The notes under the pieces were generated by a model. It was not told where the DNA came from, did no database searches, and was given only the letters and a program-made list of their open reading frames with translations. The position numbers and the translations under genes were made by a program. From Haemophilus sp. (GTDB lineage: Bacteria; Pseudomonadota; Gammaproteobacteria; Enterobacterales; Pasteurellaceae), in NCBI GenBank assembly GCA_019423025.1, contig JAHZCD010000003.1:124001-188000 (forward strand): a stretch of 64,000 bases of DNA. The letters run 5' to 3'. Below are positions 51,806 to 61,091 of this stretch, in pieces. The number at the start of each line of letters is the position of its first letter. Within the stretch, counting starts at the first letter, position 1.

Positions 51806-52288
51806 ATGACCAAGAAGAAAGTCAAAGTCGGCTCCAACACCATTGCGTTAAATAAACGAGCTCGACACGAATATTTTATTGAAGATGAAATTGAAGCCGG
51901 CCTTGAATTACAAGGTTGGGAAGTAAAATCAATGCGCGCAGGTAAAGCCAATATCAGCGACAGCTACATCATTTTTAAAAACGGTGACGCCTATTTATTT
52001 GGTGCAACCATTCAACCATTAAGCTTGGCTTCTACCCACGTGGTTTGCGATCCGACGCGTACGCGTAAGCTTTTATTGAATAAACGTGAACTGGATAATC
52101 TTTTCGGTAAATCAAGCCGTGATGGTTTTACCATTGTTGCCCTTTCTCTTTATTGGAAAGGTGCTTGGGCAAAGATCAAAATCGGTCTTGCGAAAGGTAA
52201 AAAACAACATGATAAACGTGATGATATTAAAGAGCGTGAATGGAAAGTAGCGAAAGAGCGTATTATGAAAAACGCACATCGTGGATAA
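51806..52288 (+). CDS. smpB: SsrA-binding protein SmpB
   Basis: Works with tmRNA to free stalled ribosomes. The 160-residue protein begins MTKKKVKVGSNTIALNKRAR and contains YFIEDEIEAGLELQGWEVKSMR and ISDSYIIFKNGDAYLFGA; the basic C-terminal tail (AKGKKQHDKRDDIKEREW) is needed for activity. Length matches E. coli. tmRNA itself is not in this window. A clean terminator follows. Confidence 0.97.
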   Translation: MTKKKVKVGSNTIALNKRARHEYFIEDEIEAGLELQGWEVKSMRAGKANISDSYIIFKNGDAYLFGATIQPLSLASTHVVCDPTRTRKLLLNKRELDNLFGKSSRDGFTIVALSLYWKGAWAKIKIGLAKGKKQHDKRDDIKEREWKVAKERIMKNAHRG

Positions 52289-52306
52289 CTCTCCCTCCAA
52301 ACTGAC

Positions 52307-52339
52307 AAAATGCCTTTCAATCGAAAGGCATTTTTCTTT
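52307..52339 (+). terminator. Terminator after smpB
   Basis: AAAATGCCTTTC and GAAAGGCATTTTT arms with a 4-base loop and T residues. Confidence 0.9.
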
Positions 52340-52383
52340 TTCTCAATATGAAAAAAATTCTCATAGCTATGAATAAAATTATA

Positions 52384-52399
52384 TTGATAATCATTATCT
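52384..52399 (+). promoter_or_regulatory. Fur/Zur-like box upstream of rpmE2-rpmJ2
   Basis: TTGATAATCATTATCT contains the core GATAATCATTATC of the iron-box palindrome. It is 50 bases before rpmE2. Zinc-free L31/L36 genes are commonly held down by Zur, whose boxes resemble this, so it may be a Zur or a Fur site. Confidence 0.55.
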
Positions 52400-52448
52400 T
52401 TTGAATTAGTATCTTCGCCCAATTCTTTTCGTTATATAAGGAGCTCTA

Positions 52449-52715
52449 ATGAAAAAAGGCATTCACCCTGAAAATTATCGTACCGTTTTATTTTACGATT
52501 CCAACGCAAAACAAGGCTTTCTCATCCGTTCTTGTGCTAAAACCAACAACACCATGAAATGGGAAGATGGTAATGAATACCCTGTATTTATGTGCGATAC
52601 CTCATCTGCTTCTCACCCATTTTATACTGGTAAAACTCGTCAAATTGGTAATGAAGGTCGTGCAAGTGAATTTGCAAGCCGTTACGGTAAATTTGGCGCA
52701 TTTAAATCAAAATAG
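52449..52715 (+). CDS. rpmE2: 50S ribosomal protein L31 type B
   Basis: The zinc-independent L31 paralogue (YkgM type). The 88 residues start MKKGIHPENYRTVLFYDSN and end HPFYTGKTRQIGNEGRASEF then a short tail. The CxxC zinc pairs of ordinary L31 are absent, so it can replace the zinc-containing copy when zinc is scarce and release that zinc. A GGAG site precedes the start. It is 9 bases before an alternative L36, making an operon. Confidence 0.95.
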   Translation: MKKGIHPENYRTVLFYDSNAKQGFLIRSCAKTNNTMKWEDGNEYPVFMCDTSSASHPFYTGKTRQIGNEGRASEFASRYGKFGAFKSK

Positions 52716-52724
52716 GAATATTCA

Positions 52725-52862
52725 ATGAAAGTATTATCTTCACTCAAAAGCGCAAAAAACCGTCCTGGCTGCAAAATTGTTCGTCGCCACGGTGTCGTTT
52801 ATGTCATTTCGAAAACCAACCCTCGCTTTAAAGCGCGTCAAGGTGGGAAAAAGAAAGGTTAA
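52725..52862 (+). CDS. rpmJ2: 50S ribosomal protein L36 type B
   Basis: A 45-codon gene starting MKVLSSLKSAKNRPGCKIV, with RRHGVVYVISKTNPRFKARQ and a GGKKKG tail. It lacks the full zinc cysteine set of normal L36 (only one Cys remains), matching the YkgO type. It directly follows rpmE2. It is too short for routine ORF calling, but the sequence match and an upstream AGGA site are clear. Confidence 0.95.
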   Translation: MKVLSSLKSAKNRPGCKIVRRHGVVYVISKTNPRFKARQGGKKKG

Positions 52863-52866
52863 CCCC

Positions 52867-52905
52867 AATAAAAAAGAGCGGTCAAATTTCCGCTCTTTTT
52901 TTCAT
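52867..52905. terminator. Bidirectional terminator between rpmJ2 and obgE
   Basis: AAAAAAGAGCGG and CCGCTCTTTTTT arms serve the convergent genes. Confidence 0.85.
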
Positions 52906-52912
52906 TTAGGCA

Positions 52913-54085
52913 TTAAGGTTTATAAATAAACTCAACGCCTTCTTCATCTTCTTCATCCCAATCATCCCAGTCGTCATCTTCATCATCAAATTGATGTTCA
53001 GCGAGCTGTTCTTGATGGTAGTCTTCCCATTTGAATTTCACTTCTTCTGGTTTATTTTCTTCTACTTCCGCATCACGTGGATTTGCTTCAATGAAATCCA
53101 TAATATCACGACAAAGTGGTGGCACATTTTTACCGGTTGCGGCAGAAATAAGGTGATACCCTTCTTCCCAACCAAGACGTTCAGTAATCTCTTTTGCTCG
53201 TTCATGCGCCTCTTCTTCTGTCATCGTATCAATTTTATTGAAGACTAACCAACGCGGTTTATCTGCCAATTTTTCACTATATTGGAATAATTCTGACTCG
53301 ATGATCGCAATATTATCAGCAGGATCGGATTCATCAATTGGGTTAATATCCACTAAATGAATTAATACACGACAACGTTCCAAGTGTTTTAAGAAACGAA
53401 TTCCTAAACCTGCACCATCTGATGCGCCTTCAATCAATCCAGGAATATCTGCCACTACAAAGCTATGGCTCTCATCCACTTTCACTACACCTAAACTTGG
53501 CACTAAAGTGGTAAATGGATAATCAGCAACTTTTGGTTTTGCAGCTGAAACGGCGCGAATAAAGGTGGATTTACCCGCATTCGGTAAACCTAACATCCCG
53601 ACGTCCGCAAGAAGCATTAATTCTAATAATAAATCGCGTTTTTCACCTGGTGTCCCCATGGTTTTTTGGCGAGGTGCACGGTTCACTGAAGATTTAAAAC
53701 GCGTATTACCTAAACCATGATAACCACCTTTCGCCACTAACATTTTCGCGCCATGCTTTGTTAAATCGCCAAGTACTTCTTTAGTGTCATTATCAATTGC
53801 ACGCGTTCCCACCGGCACACGTAATGTAATATCTTTACCGCGACGACCGGTACAATCTGAACTATGTCCGTTCTCACCGCGTTCTGCGGCAAAACGTTTC
53901 GTAAAACGATAATCGATCAAGGTATTTAAGTTTTCGTCTGCAACCAAATAAACATCACCGCCATCACCGCCATCACCGCCATCAGGGCCACCTTTGGGGA
54001 TAAATTTTTCACGGCGGAAACTTACACAACCGTTTCCACCATCCCCTGCTTCCACACGAATCAGGGCTTCATCAATAAATTTCAT
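52913..54085 (-). CDS. obgE: GTPase ObgE/CgtA
   Basis: An essential GTPase for 50S ribosome assembly and stress signalling. The 390 residues contain the glycine-rich Obg fold (RVEAGDGGNGCVSFRREKF and a GGDGGDGGDV run around residue 37-46), the G1 motif GLPNAGKST near 165, ADIPGLIEGAS (G3), NKID (G4) and an acidic, disordered C-terminus (DDEDDDWDDWDEEDEEG). It is alone here, with the EamA gene 27 bases upstream on the same strand. Confidence 0.97.
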   Translation of the reverse strand: MKFIDEALIRVEAGDGGNGCVSFRREKFIPKGGPDGGDGGDGGDVYLVADENLNTLIDYRFTKRFAAERGENGHSSDCTGRRGKDITLRVPVGTRAIDNDTKEVLGDLTKHGAKMLVAKGGYHGLGNTRFKSSVNRAPRQKTMGTPGEKRDLLLELMLLADVGMLGLPNAGKSTFIRAVSAAKPKVADYPFTTLVPSLGVVKVDESHSFVVADIPGLIEGASDGAGLGIRFLKHLERCRVLIHLVDINPIDESDPADNIAIIESELFQYSEKLADKPRWLVFNKIDTMTEEEAHERAKEITERLGWEEGYHLISAATGKNVPPLCRDIMDFIEANPRDAEVEENKPEEVKFKWEDYHQEQLAEHQFDDEDDDWDDWDEEDEEGVEFIYKP

Positions 54086-54112
54086 AAAAACTCTCCAATA
54101 TTTAACCGCACT

Positions 54113-55030
54113 TTACTTTGATTGCGATAATAACTTATGTCCGATTGCCGACAAAATTGCTCCGCATACTACAACAAACGCCCCGATATAGCTAATCATA
54201 TTTAATTCTGGCGCGGCAAAATTATCAGGGCTCGCATAATGCGCAAGATGAGCAAAGAAAATTGTAAATAGTGGCACTAAGGTTATCACAACGCTTACTT
54301 TAGAAACTTCCCAACGATTAAGGGCTTCAGCATAAGCGCCATAACCAAATAAGGTATTTAAGCAACAATAAGCCAAACAACCAAATGCTAACGGACTGAG
54401 CTCTCTCACTTGGGAAAATTCAGCAATAGGCGTAAATACCAAAAGACAACCGAAATAAATCATTAATAAAATCTGTGGTGAACTAAAACGGCGAAGCATT
54501 AATTTCTGTGCCATACCATAAGCAACCCAAATTAACGAGCCTGCCAGACTTAATAATACGCCCGTTAAATAGCGGCTTTCCTCTTGAAACCCATCTAGCT
54601 TATCATTGAAGAAAAGCACTAATCCTACAAGTAATAAGACTAAACCTATTTTTTGGTGTAATCCGAGCTTTTCTTTAAAGACAAAAAGACCACAAATCAA
54701 CATGCCAAAAGAGGAAAAGTGAATAAAAATTTGAGCCGAAGAAGGATCGATAAACTTAAGTGAGCTATTAAATAAGAAGAAGTTACCTGACAACCCTATG
54801 ACACCAATTACTACCAACCAAATAAATTGACCACCTTTCAAAAATTGTGGCAATTTTTTCTTATAGGCAAGCAAAATAAAGAGCACTAGAAATGCCACAA
54901 TAAAGCGATACCACACGATCGTTTGTGGCGTCATCACGGATAAAACCTGTTTTAACGCAATAGGTAAAGATCCCCATGCCATCGCTGTAATTAAAGCAAA
55001 TAGAAATCCTAAAAGAGGTTGTTGTTTCAT
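54113..55030 (-). CDS. EamA-family (DMT) transporter
   Basis: A 305-residue protein with ten predicted helices in two EamA halves (GFLFALITAMAWGSLPIALK at the start, GVLLSLAGSLIWVAYGMAQK in the middle). Such proteins export or import metabolites such as amino acids; the substrate is not predictable. The GGAAG ribosome site precedes the start. It is next to obgE, and the two may be co-transcribed with rplU and rpmA, although a terminator lies between rpmA and this gene. Confidence 0.85.
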   Translation of the reverse strand: MKQQPLLGFLFALITAMAWGSLPIALKQVLSVMTPQTIVWYRFIVAFLVLFILLAYKKKLPQFLKGGQFIWLVVIGVIGLSGNFFLFNSSLKFIDPSSAQIFIHFSSFGMLICGLFVFKEKLGLHQKIGLVLLLVGLVLFFNDKLDGFQEESRYLTGVLLSLAGSLIWVAYGMAQKLMLRRFSSPQILLMIYFGCLLVFTPIAEFSQVRELSPLAFGCLAYCCLNTLFGYGAYAEALNRWEVSKVSVVITLVPLFTIFFAHLAHYASPDNFAAPELNMISYIGAFVVVCGAILSAIGHKLLSQSK

Positions 55031-55171
55031 GATGTCTTCCTTTATTTGGCTAAAGCACAGTTAGGAATTCAGGTAAATTTCATTCTAAGAAATATTAAAG
55101 AGAATGAATGACAGTGCCAAGATAACAGATTTGATTAATGATTGTAAATCATAGGTAAGAAAACAAAGAAA

Positions 55172-55200
55172 ACGCCCCACAGATAATGCGGGGCGTTTAT
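55172..55200 (-). terminator. Terminator after rpmA
   Basis: On the minus strand AAACGCCCCGCAT and the matching TGGGGCGTTTT arms end in a T-rich tail after rpmA. Confidence 0.85.
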
Positions 55201-55216
55201 CAAATCAGATGTAAAA

Positions 55217-55474
55217 TTATTCAGTTACAATACTTACGTATTTACGGCTTTTCTCGCCTTTTACTTCAAATTTTACTTTACCGTCTGCGGTAGCAAATAA
55301 GGTGTGGTCACGGCCCATACCTACGTTGTTACCTGCGTGGAATTTAGTACCACGTTGACGTACAATGATGCTACCTGCTAACACTGATTCGCCACCGAAA
55401 CGTTTAACACCAAGGCGTTTAGCTTCAGAATCACGACCGTTACGAGTTGAACCACCAGCTTTTTTAGTTGCCAT
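55217..55474 (-). CDS. rpmA: 50S ribosomal protein L27
   Basis: An 85-residue protein starting [20 protein letters not shown], with [20 protein letters not shown] and [14 protein letters not shown], the hallmark of L27, whose N-terminus reaches the peptidyl-transferase centre. It is downstream of rplU by 20 bases and precedes a terminator. GAGGAG ribosome site present. Confidence 0.98.
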
Positions 55475-55494
55475 CTACTTGATCTCCTCTGAAA

Positions 55495-55806
55495 TTATGC
55501 TTGAATCCCAGTGATTTTCACTTCTGTGAACCACTGACGATGACCTTGTTGTTTACGGCTGTGTTTACGACGACGGAACTTAACGATTTTAACTTTATCG
55601 CCACGACCTTGTGCCACAACTTCAGCCACTACTTTCGCGCCAGCTACTACTGGTGCACCAATTTTAACATCTTCACCATTAACGACCATCAACACTGAGT
55701 CGAACTCAACTGTTGCGCCAGTTGCAAGTTCAAGTTTTTCTAAACGAACTACTTGACCTTCGCTCACACGGTGTTGTTTACCGCCACTTTGGAAAACTGC
55801 GTACAT
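55495..55806 (-). CDS. rplU: 50S ribosomal protein L21
   Basis: A 103-residue protein starting MYAVFQSGGKQHRVSEGQVV, with KVKIVKFRRRKHSRKQQGHR near the end; the FRRRKHSRKQQGHRQ motif is diagnostic. The start at 55806 matches the family; 18 further upstream codons are open but not used. It is first in the rplU-rpmA operon, divergent from ispB, the common bacterial arrangement. Confidence 0.98.
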   Translation of the reverse strand: MYAVFQSGGKQHRVSEGQVVRLEKLELATGATVEFDSVLMVVNGEDVKIGAPVVAGAKVVAEVVAQGRGDKVKIVKFRRRKHSRKQQGHRQWFTEVKITGIQA

Positions 55807-56029
55807 AAATACTCCGCTATAATTGTGCTTCTCCGTTACTATTTTCGGTCCGCACTTCAAAATTCATATAAATAGGTCGCAAATTCTACGGAAAAAACAA
55901 CTCGATCGCAAGCACTTATTTGCAATAAAATAAAAAAAAGCGCTTTTCCTCGAGTTTAATTTCAGAAACCTTGAAAAATCGGGTAAAATTCACCGCACTT
56001 TTCTTTTATATACACAACCATCGAACCAA

Positions 56030-57025
56030 ATGAAGATGAACAAACAAGATTTAATGGATATGCATGCAATCCAAGCATTAACCGATGCGGATATGCAGAA
56101 AGTCAACCAAGCTATTTTAGCACAAATTAACTCAGACGTGCCGATGGTTAATCAGCTTGGTTTTTATATTGTACAAGGTGGCGGAAAACGTATTCGACCA
56201 CTTATTGCGGTCTTAGCGGCGCGTGCATTAGGCTACGAAAGCGATAAAGTAGCAACTTGTGCGACCTTTGTAGAATTTATTCACACTGCTTCTTTATTAC
56301 ACGATGATGTGGTGGATGAATCGGATATGCGTCGTGGTCGAGCAACGGCAAACTCAGCCTTTGGTAATGCGGCTAGCGTATTAGTGGGAGACTTCATTTA
56401 TACTCGCGCATTCCAATTAGTGGCACAGTTACAATCGCTAGATATTCTTCGTATTATGGCGGACGCCACCAACGTGTTGGCGGAAGGTGAAGTTCAACAA
56501 TTAATGAACGTGAACGATCCCGATACCACAGAAGAAAGCTATATGCGTGTGATTTATAGTAAAACGGCACGCTTATTTGAGGTGGCGGCACAATCTGTTG
56601 CAATTGTTGCAGGTGCTGAAAAATCAATTGAAACCGCATTTCAAGAATATGGTCGTTATCTTGGTACCGCATTCCAATTAGTAGATGACGTGCTAGATTA
56701 CAGCGCAAACGCTGCAGCATTAGGTAAAAATGTGGGTGATGACCTCGCTGAAGGTAAACCAACTCTTCCTTTATTACACGCAATGCGTCACGGTAATCCA
56801 CAACAAGCCGCGCTTATTCGTGAAGCCATTGAACAAGGCGGAAAACGTGATGCGATCGATGACGTACTTGCAATTATGACAGAACATAAATCTCTCGATT
56901 ACGCAATGGAGCGCGCAAAACAAGAAGCTCAAAAAGCGGTTGATGCCATTGCATTATTACCTGAAAGCCAATACAAAAAAGCCTTAATTTCACTGGCTTA
57001 TTTATCGGTAGACCGAACTTATTAA
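56030..57025 (+). CDS. ispB: Octaprenyl diphosphate synthase
   Basis: Makes the isoprenoid tail of quinones. The protein has up to 331 residues with both aspartate-rich motifs: LLHDDVVDESDMRRG near residue 87 and LVDDVLDYSAN near 215, plus GGGKRIRPLIAVLAARAL near 47. Several ATGs (56030, 56036, 56054) are possible; alignment to E. coli favours the last, but none has a clear ribosome site. It is followed after one base by queH. Confidence 0.94.
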   Translation: MKMNKQDLMDMHAIQALTDADMQKVNQAILAQINSDVPMVNQLGFYIVQGGGKRIRPLIAVLAARALGYESDKVATCATFVEFIHTASLLHDDVVDESDMRRGRATANSAFGNAASVLVGDFIYTRAFQLVAQLQSLDILRIMADATNVLAEGEVQQLMNVNDPDTTEESYMRVIYSKTARLFEVAAQSVAIVAGAEKSIETAFQEYGRYLGTAFQLVDDVLDYSANAAALGKNVGDDLAEGKPTLPLLHAMRHGNPQQAALIREAIEQGGKRDAIDDVLAIMTEHKSLDYAMERAKQEAQKAVDAIALLPESQYKKALISLAYLSVDRTY

Positions 57026-57026
57026 T

Positions 57027-57767
57027 ATGACTGAAGAACAAATTCAACCGCAAAGTGCGGTCGATTCTCAACCTAAATTTCAAAAACCACGTAAACAAAA
57101 AGTGCGCAAGGATCCCAATGCGCCTTTTATTCGTGAAAAACTCGAATTACCCGAAGGACATAATAAGTTGCTTCTCCACTCTTGCTGTGCACCTTGTTCG
57201 GGTGAAGTGATGGAAGCTATTTTGGCCTCTGGTATCGAGTTTACGATTTATTTTTACAATCCGAATATTCATCCATTAAAAGAATATTTAATTCGTAAAG
57301 AAGAAAACATCCGCTTTGCCCAAAAATTCGGGATTCCATTTATTGATGCAGACTACGATCGCCAACAATGGTTTGATCGTGCAAAAGGCATGGAATGGGA
57401 ACCTGAACGTGGCATTCGCTGCACCATGTGTTTTGATATGCGTTTTGAAAAAGCCGCTGAATATGCTCATGAACATGGTTTCCCTGTATTTACCAGCTGC
57501 CTTGGTATTTCTCGCTGGAAAGACATGGAGCAAATTAATGGTTGTGGTCACCGTGCGGCTGAAAAATATGATGATGTGATTTATTGGGATTACAACTGGC
57601 GTAAAGCAGGTGGATCGCAACGCATGATCGAAATCAGTAAGCGTGAACGTTTTTATCAACAGGAATATTGTGGTTGCGTTTATTCTTTACGAGACAGCAA
57701 TAAATGGCGTGAAGAAACAGGGCGACAAAAAATTGAAATTGGTAAACTCTATTACACACCCGATTAA
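57027..57767 (+). CDS. queH: Epoxyqueuosine reductase QueH
   Basis: Reduces epoxyqueuosine to queuosine on tRNA; QueH replaces the cobalamin enzyme QueG in many bacteria. The 246-residue DUF208 protein has the cysteine cluster LLLHSCCAPCSGEVMEAI near residue 50, IRCTMCFDMRFEKAAEY near residue 130, and QQEYCGCVYSLRDSN near the end, which together bind a Fe-S cluster and a second metal. It is co-transcribed with ispB, and completes the pathway with queA and tgt. Confidence 0.95.
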   Translation: MTEEQIQPQSAVDSQPKFQKPRKQKVRKDPNAPFIREKLELPEGHNKLLLHSCCAPCSGEVMEAILASGIEFTIYFYNPNIHPLKEYLIRKEENIRFAQKFGIPFIDADYDRQQWFDRAKGMEWEPERGIRCTMCFDMRFEKAAEYAHEHGFPVFTSCLGISRWKDMEQINGCGHRAAEKYDDVIYWDYNWRKAGGSQRMIEISKRERFYQQEYCGCVYSLRDSNKWREETGRQKIEIGKLYYTPD

Positions 57768-57776
57768 AAACTCATA

Positions 57777-57812
57777 AAAAAAGAACCGCACTTTCAACAT
57801 GCGGTTCTTTTT
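57777..57812. terminator. Bidirectional terminator between queH and zapA
   Basis: AAAAGAACCGCA and TGCGGTTCTTTT arms with T residues, serving the convergent genes. Confidence 0.85.
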
Positions 57813-57815
57813 TAT

Positions 57816-58121
57816 TTAATCGACGATGGTACGCCCACCTAATGCATTCTCTAAAGAATGATCTAACTGCTGAATTCGCGTACATAACACGTTTTCAATC
57901 TGGGCATTTTTATTCTTTTCTTGGGTTAATTCAAAACTTAAATTCAAGGCAACAATAGAAAGCACACGGTCTAATTGCAATAAACCTGTACGCTCTTTCA
58001 TTTCAGACACTTGAAGATCTAAATTACGCGCCGCTTGACGCAAAATATCTTCTTGTTCGGCAGGGACATTCAAGCGCAGCACTTGCCCTAATACAACAAC
58101 TTCAACCAGTTTTAATGACAT
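57816..58121 (-). CDS. zapA: Cell division protein ZapA
   Basis: A 101-residue protein that bundles FtsZ filaments at the septum. It starts MSLKLVEVVVLGQVLRLNVP and contains RQAARNLDLQVSEMKERTGL, the ZapA dimer region, followed by a helical coiled coil (about residues 60-95). In E. coli zapA precedes ssrS and fau; here those lie 24 kb away. It is convergent with queH. Confidence 0.92.
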   Translation of the reverse strand: MSLKLVEVVVLGQVLRLNVPAEQEDILRQAARNLDLQVSEMKERTGLLQLDRVLSIVALNLSFELTQEKNKNAQIENVLCTRIQQLDHSLENALGGRTIVD

Positions 58122-58281
58122 GTTATTCCCTTATGTTGAATGCTCAAGTGATCCTATTATGCCACAGCCAAATGCCTTCGTCATAATTTTTACGTTTAAT
58201 TGACCGCACTTTATCCGTTCGCCCCATTTCGCAATTTACGCTATAATGCGACACTTTTCATTATTTTTAAACGGAATATTT

Positions 58282-61080
58282 ATGCCAACTATCGCTCCTA
58301 ATCCATTAGTCCTAGTGGACGGTTCATCTTATTTATATCGTGCTTTTCATGCTTTTCCGCCGCTCACCAATTCAGCCGGCGAACCGACCGGTGCCATGTA
58401 CGGTGTATTAAACATGCTAAAAAGCCTGATTTCACAAGTGCAACCGAGCCATATTGCGGTGGTCTTTGATGCAAAAGGCAAAACTTTCCGTGATGAAATG
58501 TTTGAGCAATATAAATCCCATCGTCCACCGATGCCAGACGATCTGCGCAAACAAATTCAGCCATTGCACGATATTATCCGAGCCCTTGGCATTCCTCTTT
58601 TAGTCATTGAAGGTGTAGAAGCCGATGATGTCATCGGTACCTTAGCGGTAGCCGCTTCCAAAGCCAATCAAAAAGTTTTGATCAGCACCGGTGATAAAGA
58701 TATGGCGCAACTAGTGGATGACAACATTATGTTGATCAACACCATGAATAACACCTTATTAGATCGCGAAGCCGTGATTGAAAAATACGGTATTCCGCCA
58801 GAACTCATTATTGATTACTTAGCACTAATGGGCGATAGTGCCGATAATATTCCAGGCGTAGCGGGTGTCGGTGAAAAAACGGCACTAGGTCTCTTGCAAG
58901 GTATCGGCAGCATGGCAGAGATTTATGCCAACTTAGACAAAGTGGCTGAGTTGCCAATTCGTGGGGCAAAAAAATTAGGGGATAAATTATTGGCTGAAAA
59001 AGAAATGGCCGATTTATCCTATCGCCTTGCCACGATCAAAACCGATGTCGCTCTCGATATCACTCCGGAACAACTTACCCTTGGTGCAAGCAATAACGAT
59101 CAACTTACCGAATATTTCGGTCGTTATGAATTTAAACGTTGGCTAAATGAAGTGATGAATGGCGCTGATTCCATCACCAATAACAACGAACAACCAACCA
59201 AGATTAATCACTATCAAGCAACACCAGCGCTCGCTCAAGACAATAGCGATGAAGCATTACCAGCAATTCAAATTGATCGTAGCCGTTATGAAACCTTGCT
59301 CACCGAAGCAGATTTAAATCGTTGGGTGGAAAAACTCAAGCAAACAAAACTTTTTGCCTTAGATACAGAAACCGATAATTTAGATTATATGGCAGCCAAC
59401 TTAGTCGGTATTTCCTTTGCGCTAGAAAACGGTGAAGCAGCTTATTTACCACTACAATTAGATTATTTAGGCGCACCAAAAACTCTCGAAAAAACAACCG
59501 CACTTGCCCTGTTAAAACCCATTTTAGAAAATCCTGCTATTCAAAAAGTCGGGCAAAACTTCAAATATGACCTAACCATCTTTGCCCGTAATGGCATTGA
59601 TGTGCAAGGTGTGGCTTTCGATACTATGTTGGAGTCCTATGTACTCAACAGCACAGGCCGTCATAATATGGACGATCTGGCGAAACGTTATTTAGGGCAT
59701 CAAACCATCAGTTTTGAAGAAATTGCAGGCAAAGGTAAAAATCAGCTGACCTTCAACCAAATTCCATTGGAAAAAGCTGCTGAATACGCAGCAGAAGATG
59801 CTGATGTGACAATGAAACTGCAACAAGTGCTATGGGAAAAACTCTCTAAAGAACCAAGTTTGGAAAAACTCTTTAAAGAAATGGAATTGCCGTTGTTAGG
59901 CGTACTTTCCCGTATGGAACGTCGTGGTGTCTTAATTGATAGCGATGCACTATTCCTACAATCTAACGAAATCGCTAACCGTTTAAGTGAATTAGAAGAA
60001 CAGGCCTATGTCTTGGCGGGGCAACCATTTAATTTAGCTTCCACCAAACAATTACAAGAAATTTTGTTTGATAAATTAGGTTTGCCGGTTATTCAAAAAA
60101 CACCAAAAGGTGCGCCATCCACTAACGAGGAAGTATTGGAGGAACTCGCATTTAGCCATGAATTACCGAAAGTGTTGGTAGAACATCGTGGTCTCAGCAA
60201 ACTAAAATCGACCTACACCGACAAATTACCGCAAATGGTAAATCCGCAAACGGGTCGAGTGCATACATCCTACCATCAAGCAGTGACAGCCACCGGTCGT
60301 CTTTCATCAAGTGATCCGAATCTGCAAAACATTCCGATTCGTAATGAAGAAGGTCGCCGTATTCGTCAGGCATTTATTGCGCGCGAAGGATTTACTGTTG
60401 TTGCTGCCGACTATTCACAAATCGAACTACGCATTATGGCGCACCTATCTCAGGATCAGGGCTTAATTAACGCCTTTACCCAAGGCAAAGATATTCACCG
60501 CTCTACCGCAGCAGAAATCTTTGGTGTAGCACTGGATGAAGTGACGTCCGAACAACGTCGTAATGCTAAAGCGATTAACTTCGGATTAATTTACGGTATG
60601 TCAGCCTTTGGCTTATCGCGTCAACTCGGTATTGGCCGTGCCGATGCCCAAAGCTATATGGATTTATATTTCAAACGCTATCCGGGCGTACAAACTTTTA
60701 TGCACGATATTCGCGAAAAAGCCAAAGCCCAAGGCTATGTGGAAACCCTATTTGGCCGTCGTTTATATCTGCCGGATATCAACTCCTCTAACGGTATGCG
60801 CCGTAAAGCTGCAGAACGCGTAGCGATCAATGCACCAATGCAAGGCACTGCCGCAGATATTATCAAACGAGCCATGATTCAATTGGATCAAAAACTACAA
60901 AATGATCCCGATATTGCGATGATTATGCAGGTACACGATGAATTGGTGTTTGAAGTGCGGTCAGAAAAAGTCGCGTTTTATAGCGAGCTCATCAAAACAC
61001 AAATGGAAAGCGCAGCTGATTTAGTGGTGCCACTGATTGTAGAAGTGGGTCAAGGTGCGAACTGGGATGAGGCTCACTAA
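58282..61080 (+). CDS. polA: DNA polymerase I
   Basis: Removes RNA primers and fills gaps in repair. The 932 residues carry the 5' nuclease domain (LVDGSSYLYRAFHAFP at the start, VFDAKGKTFRDEMF), the 3'-5' exonuclease domain with FALDTETDNLDYM near residue 365, and the polymerase domain with ATGRLSSSDPNLQNIP, VAADYSQIELRIMAHLS and MQVHDELVFEV. Catalytic acidic residues are all present. The start at 58282 follows an ACGGAA site; 12 upstream codons are rejected. It is monocistronic or leads into the cupin gene. Confidence 0.97.
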   Translation: MPTIAPNPLVLVDGSSYLYRAFHAFPPLTNSAGEPTGAMYGVLNMLKSLISQVQPSHIAVVFDAKGKTFRDEMFEQYKSHRPPMPDDLRKQIQPLHDIIRALGIPLLVIEGVEADDVIGTLAVAASKANQKVLISTGDKDMAQLVDDNIMLINTMNNTLLDREAVIEKYGIPPELIIDYLALMGDSADNIPGVAGVGEKTALGLLQGIGSMAEIYANLDKVAELPIRGAKKLGDKLLAEKEMADLSYRLATIKTDVALDITPEQLTLGASNNDQLTEYFGRYEFKRWLNEVMNGADSITNNNEQPTKINHYQATPALAQDNSDEALPAIQIDRSRYETLLTEADLNRWVEKLKQTKLFALDTETDNLDYMAANLVGISFALENGEAAYLPLQLDYLGAPKTLEKTTALALLKPILENPAIQKVGQNFKYDLTIFARNGIDVQGVAFDTMLESYVLNSTGRHNMDDLAKRYLGHQTISFEEIAGKGKNQLTFNQIPLEKAAEYAAEDADVTMKLQQVLWEKLSKEPSLEKLFKEMELPLLGVLSRMERRGVLIDSDALFLQSNEIANRLSELEEQAYVLAGQPFNLASTKQLQEILFDKLGLPVIQKTPKGAPSTNEEVLEELAFSHELPKVLVEHRGLSKLKSTYTDKLPQMVNPQTGRVHTSYHQAVTATGRLSSSDPNLQNIPIRNEEGRRIRQAFIAREGFTVVAADYSQIELRIMAHLSQDQGLINAFTQGKDIHRSTAAEIFGVALDEVTSEQRRNAKAINFGLIYGMSAFGLSRQLGIGRADAQSYMDLYFKRYPGVQTFMHDIREKAKAQGYVETLFGRRLYLPDINSSNGMRRKAAERVAINAPMQGTAADIIKRAMIQLDQKLQNDPDIAMIMQVHDELVFEVRSEKVAFYSELIKTQMESAADLVVPLIVEVGQGANWDEAH

Positions 61081-61091
61081 CAAATTTAGTC

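Noticed and set aside
53956..53988. Tandem 9-base repeats in obgE
   Set aside because: They encode the normal glycine-aspartate run of the Obg fold and are in phase with the protein, so they are not a phase-variable tract.
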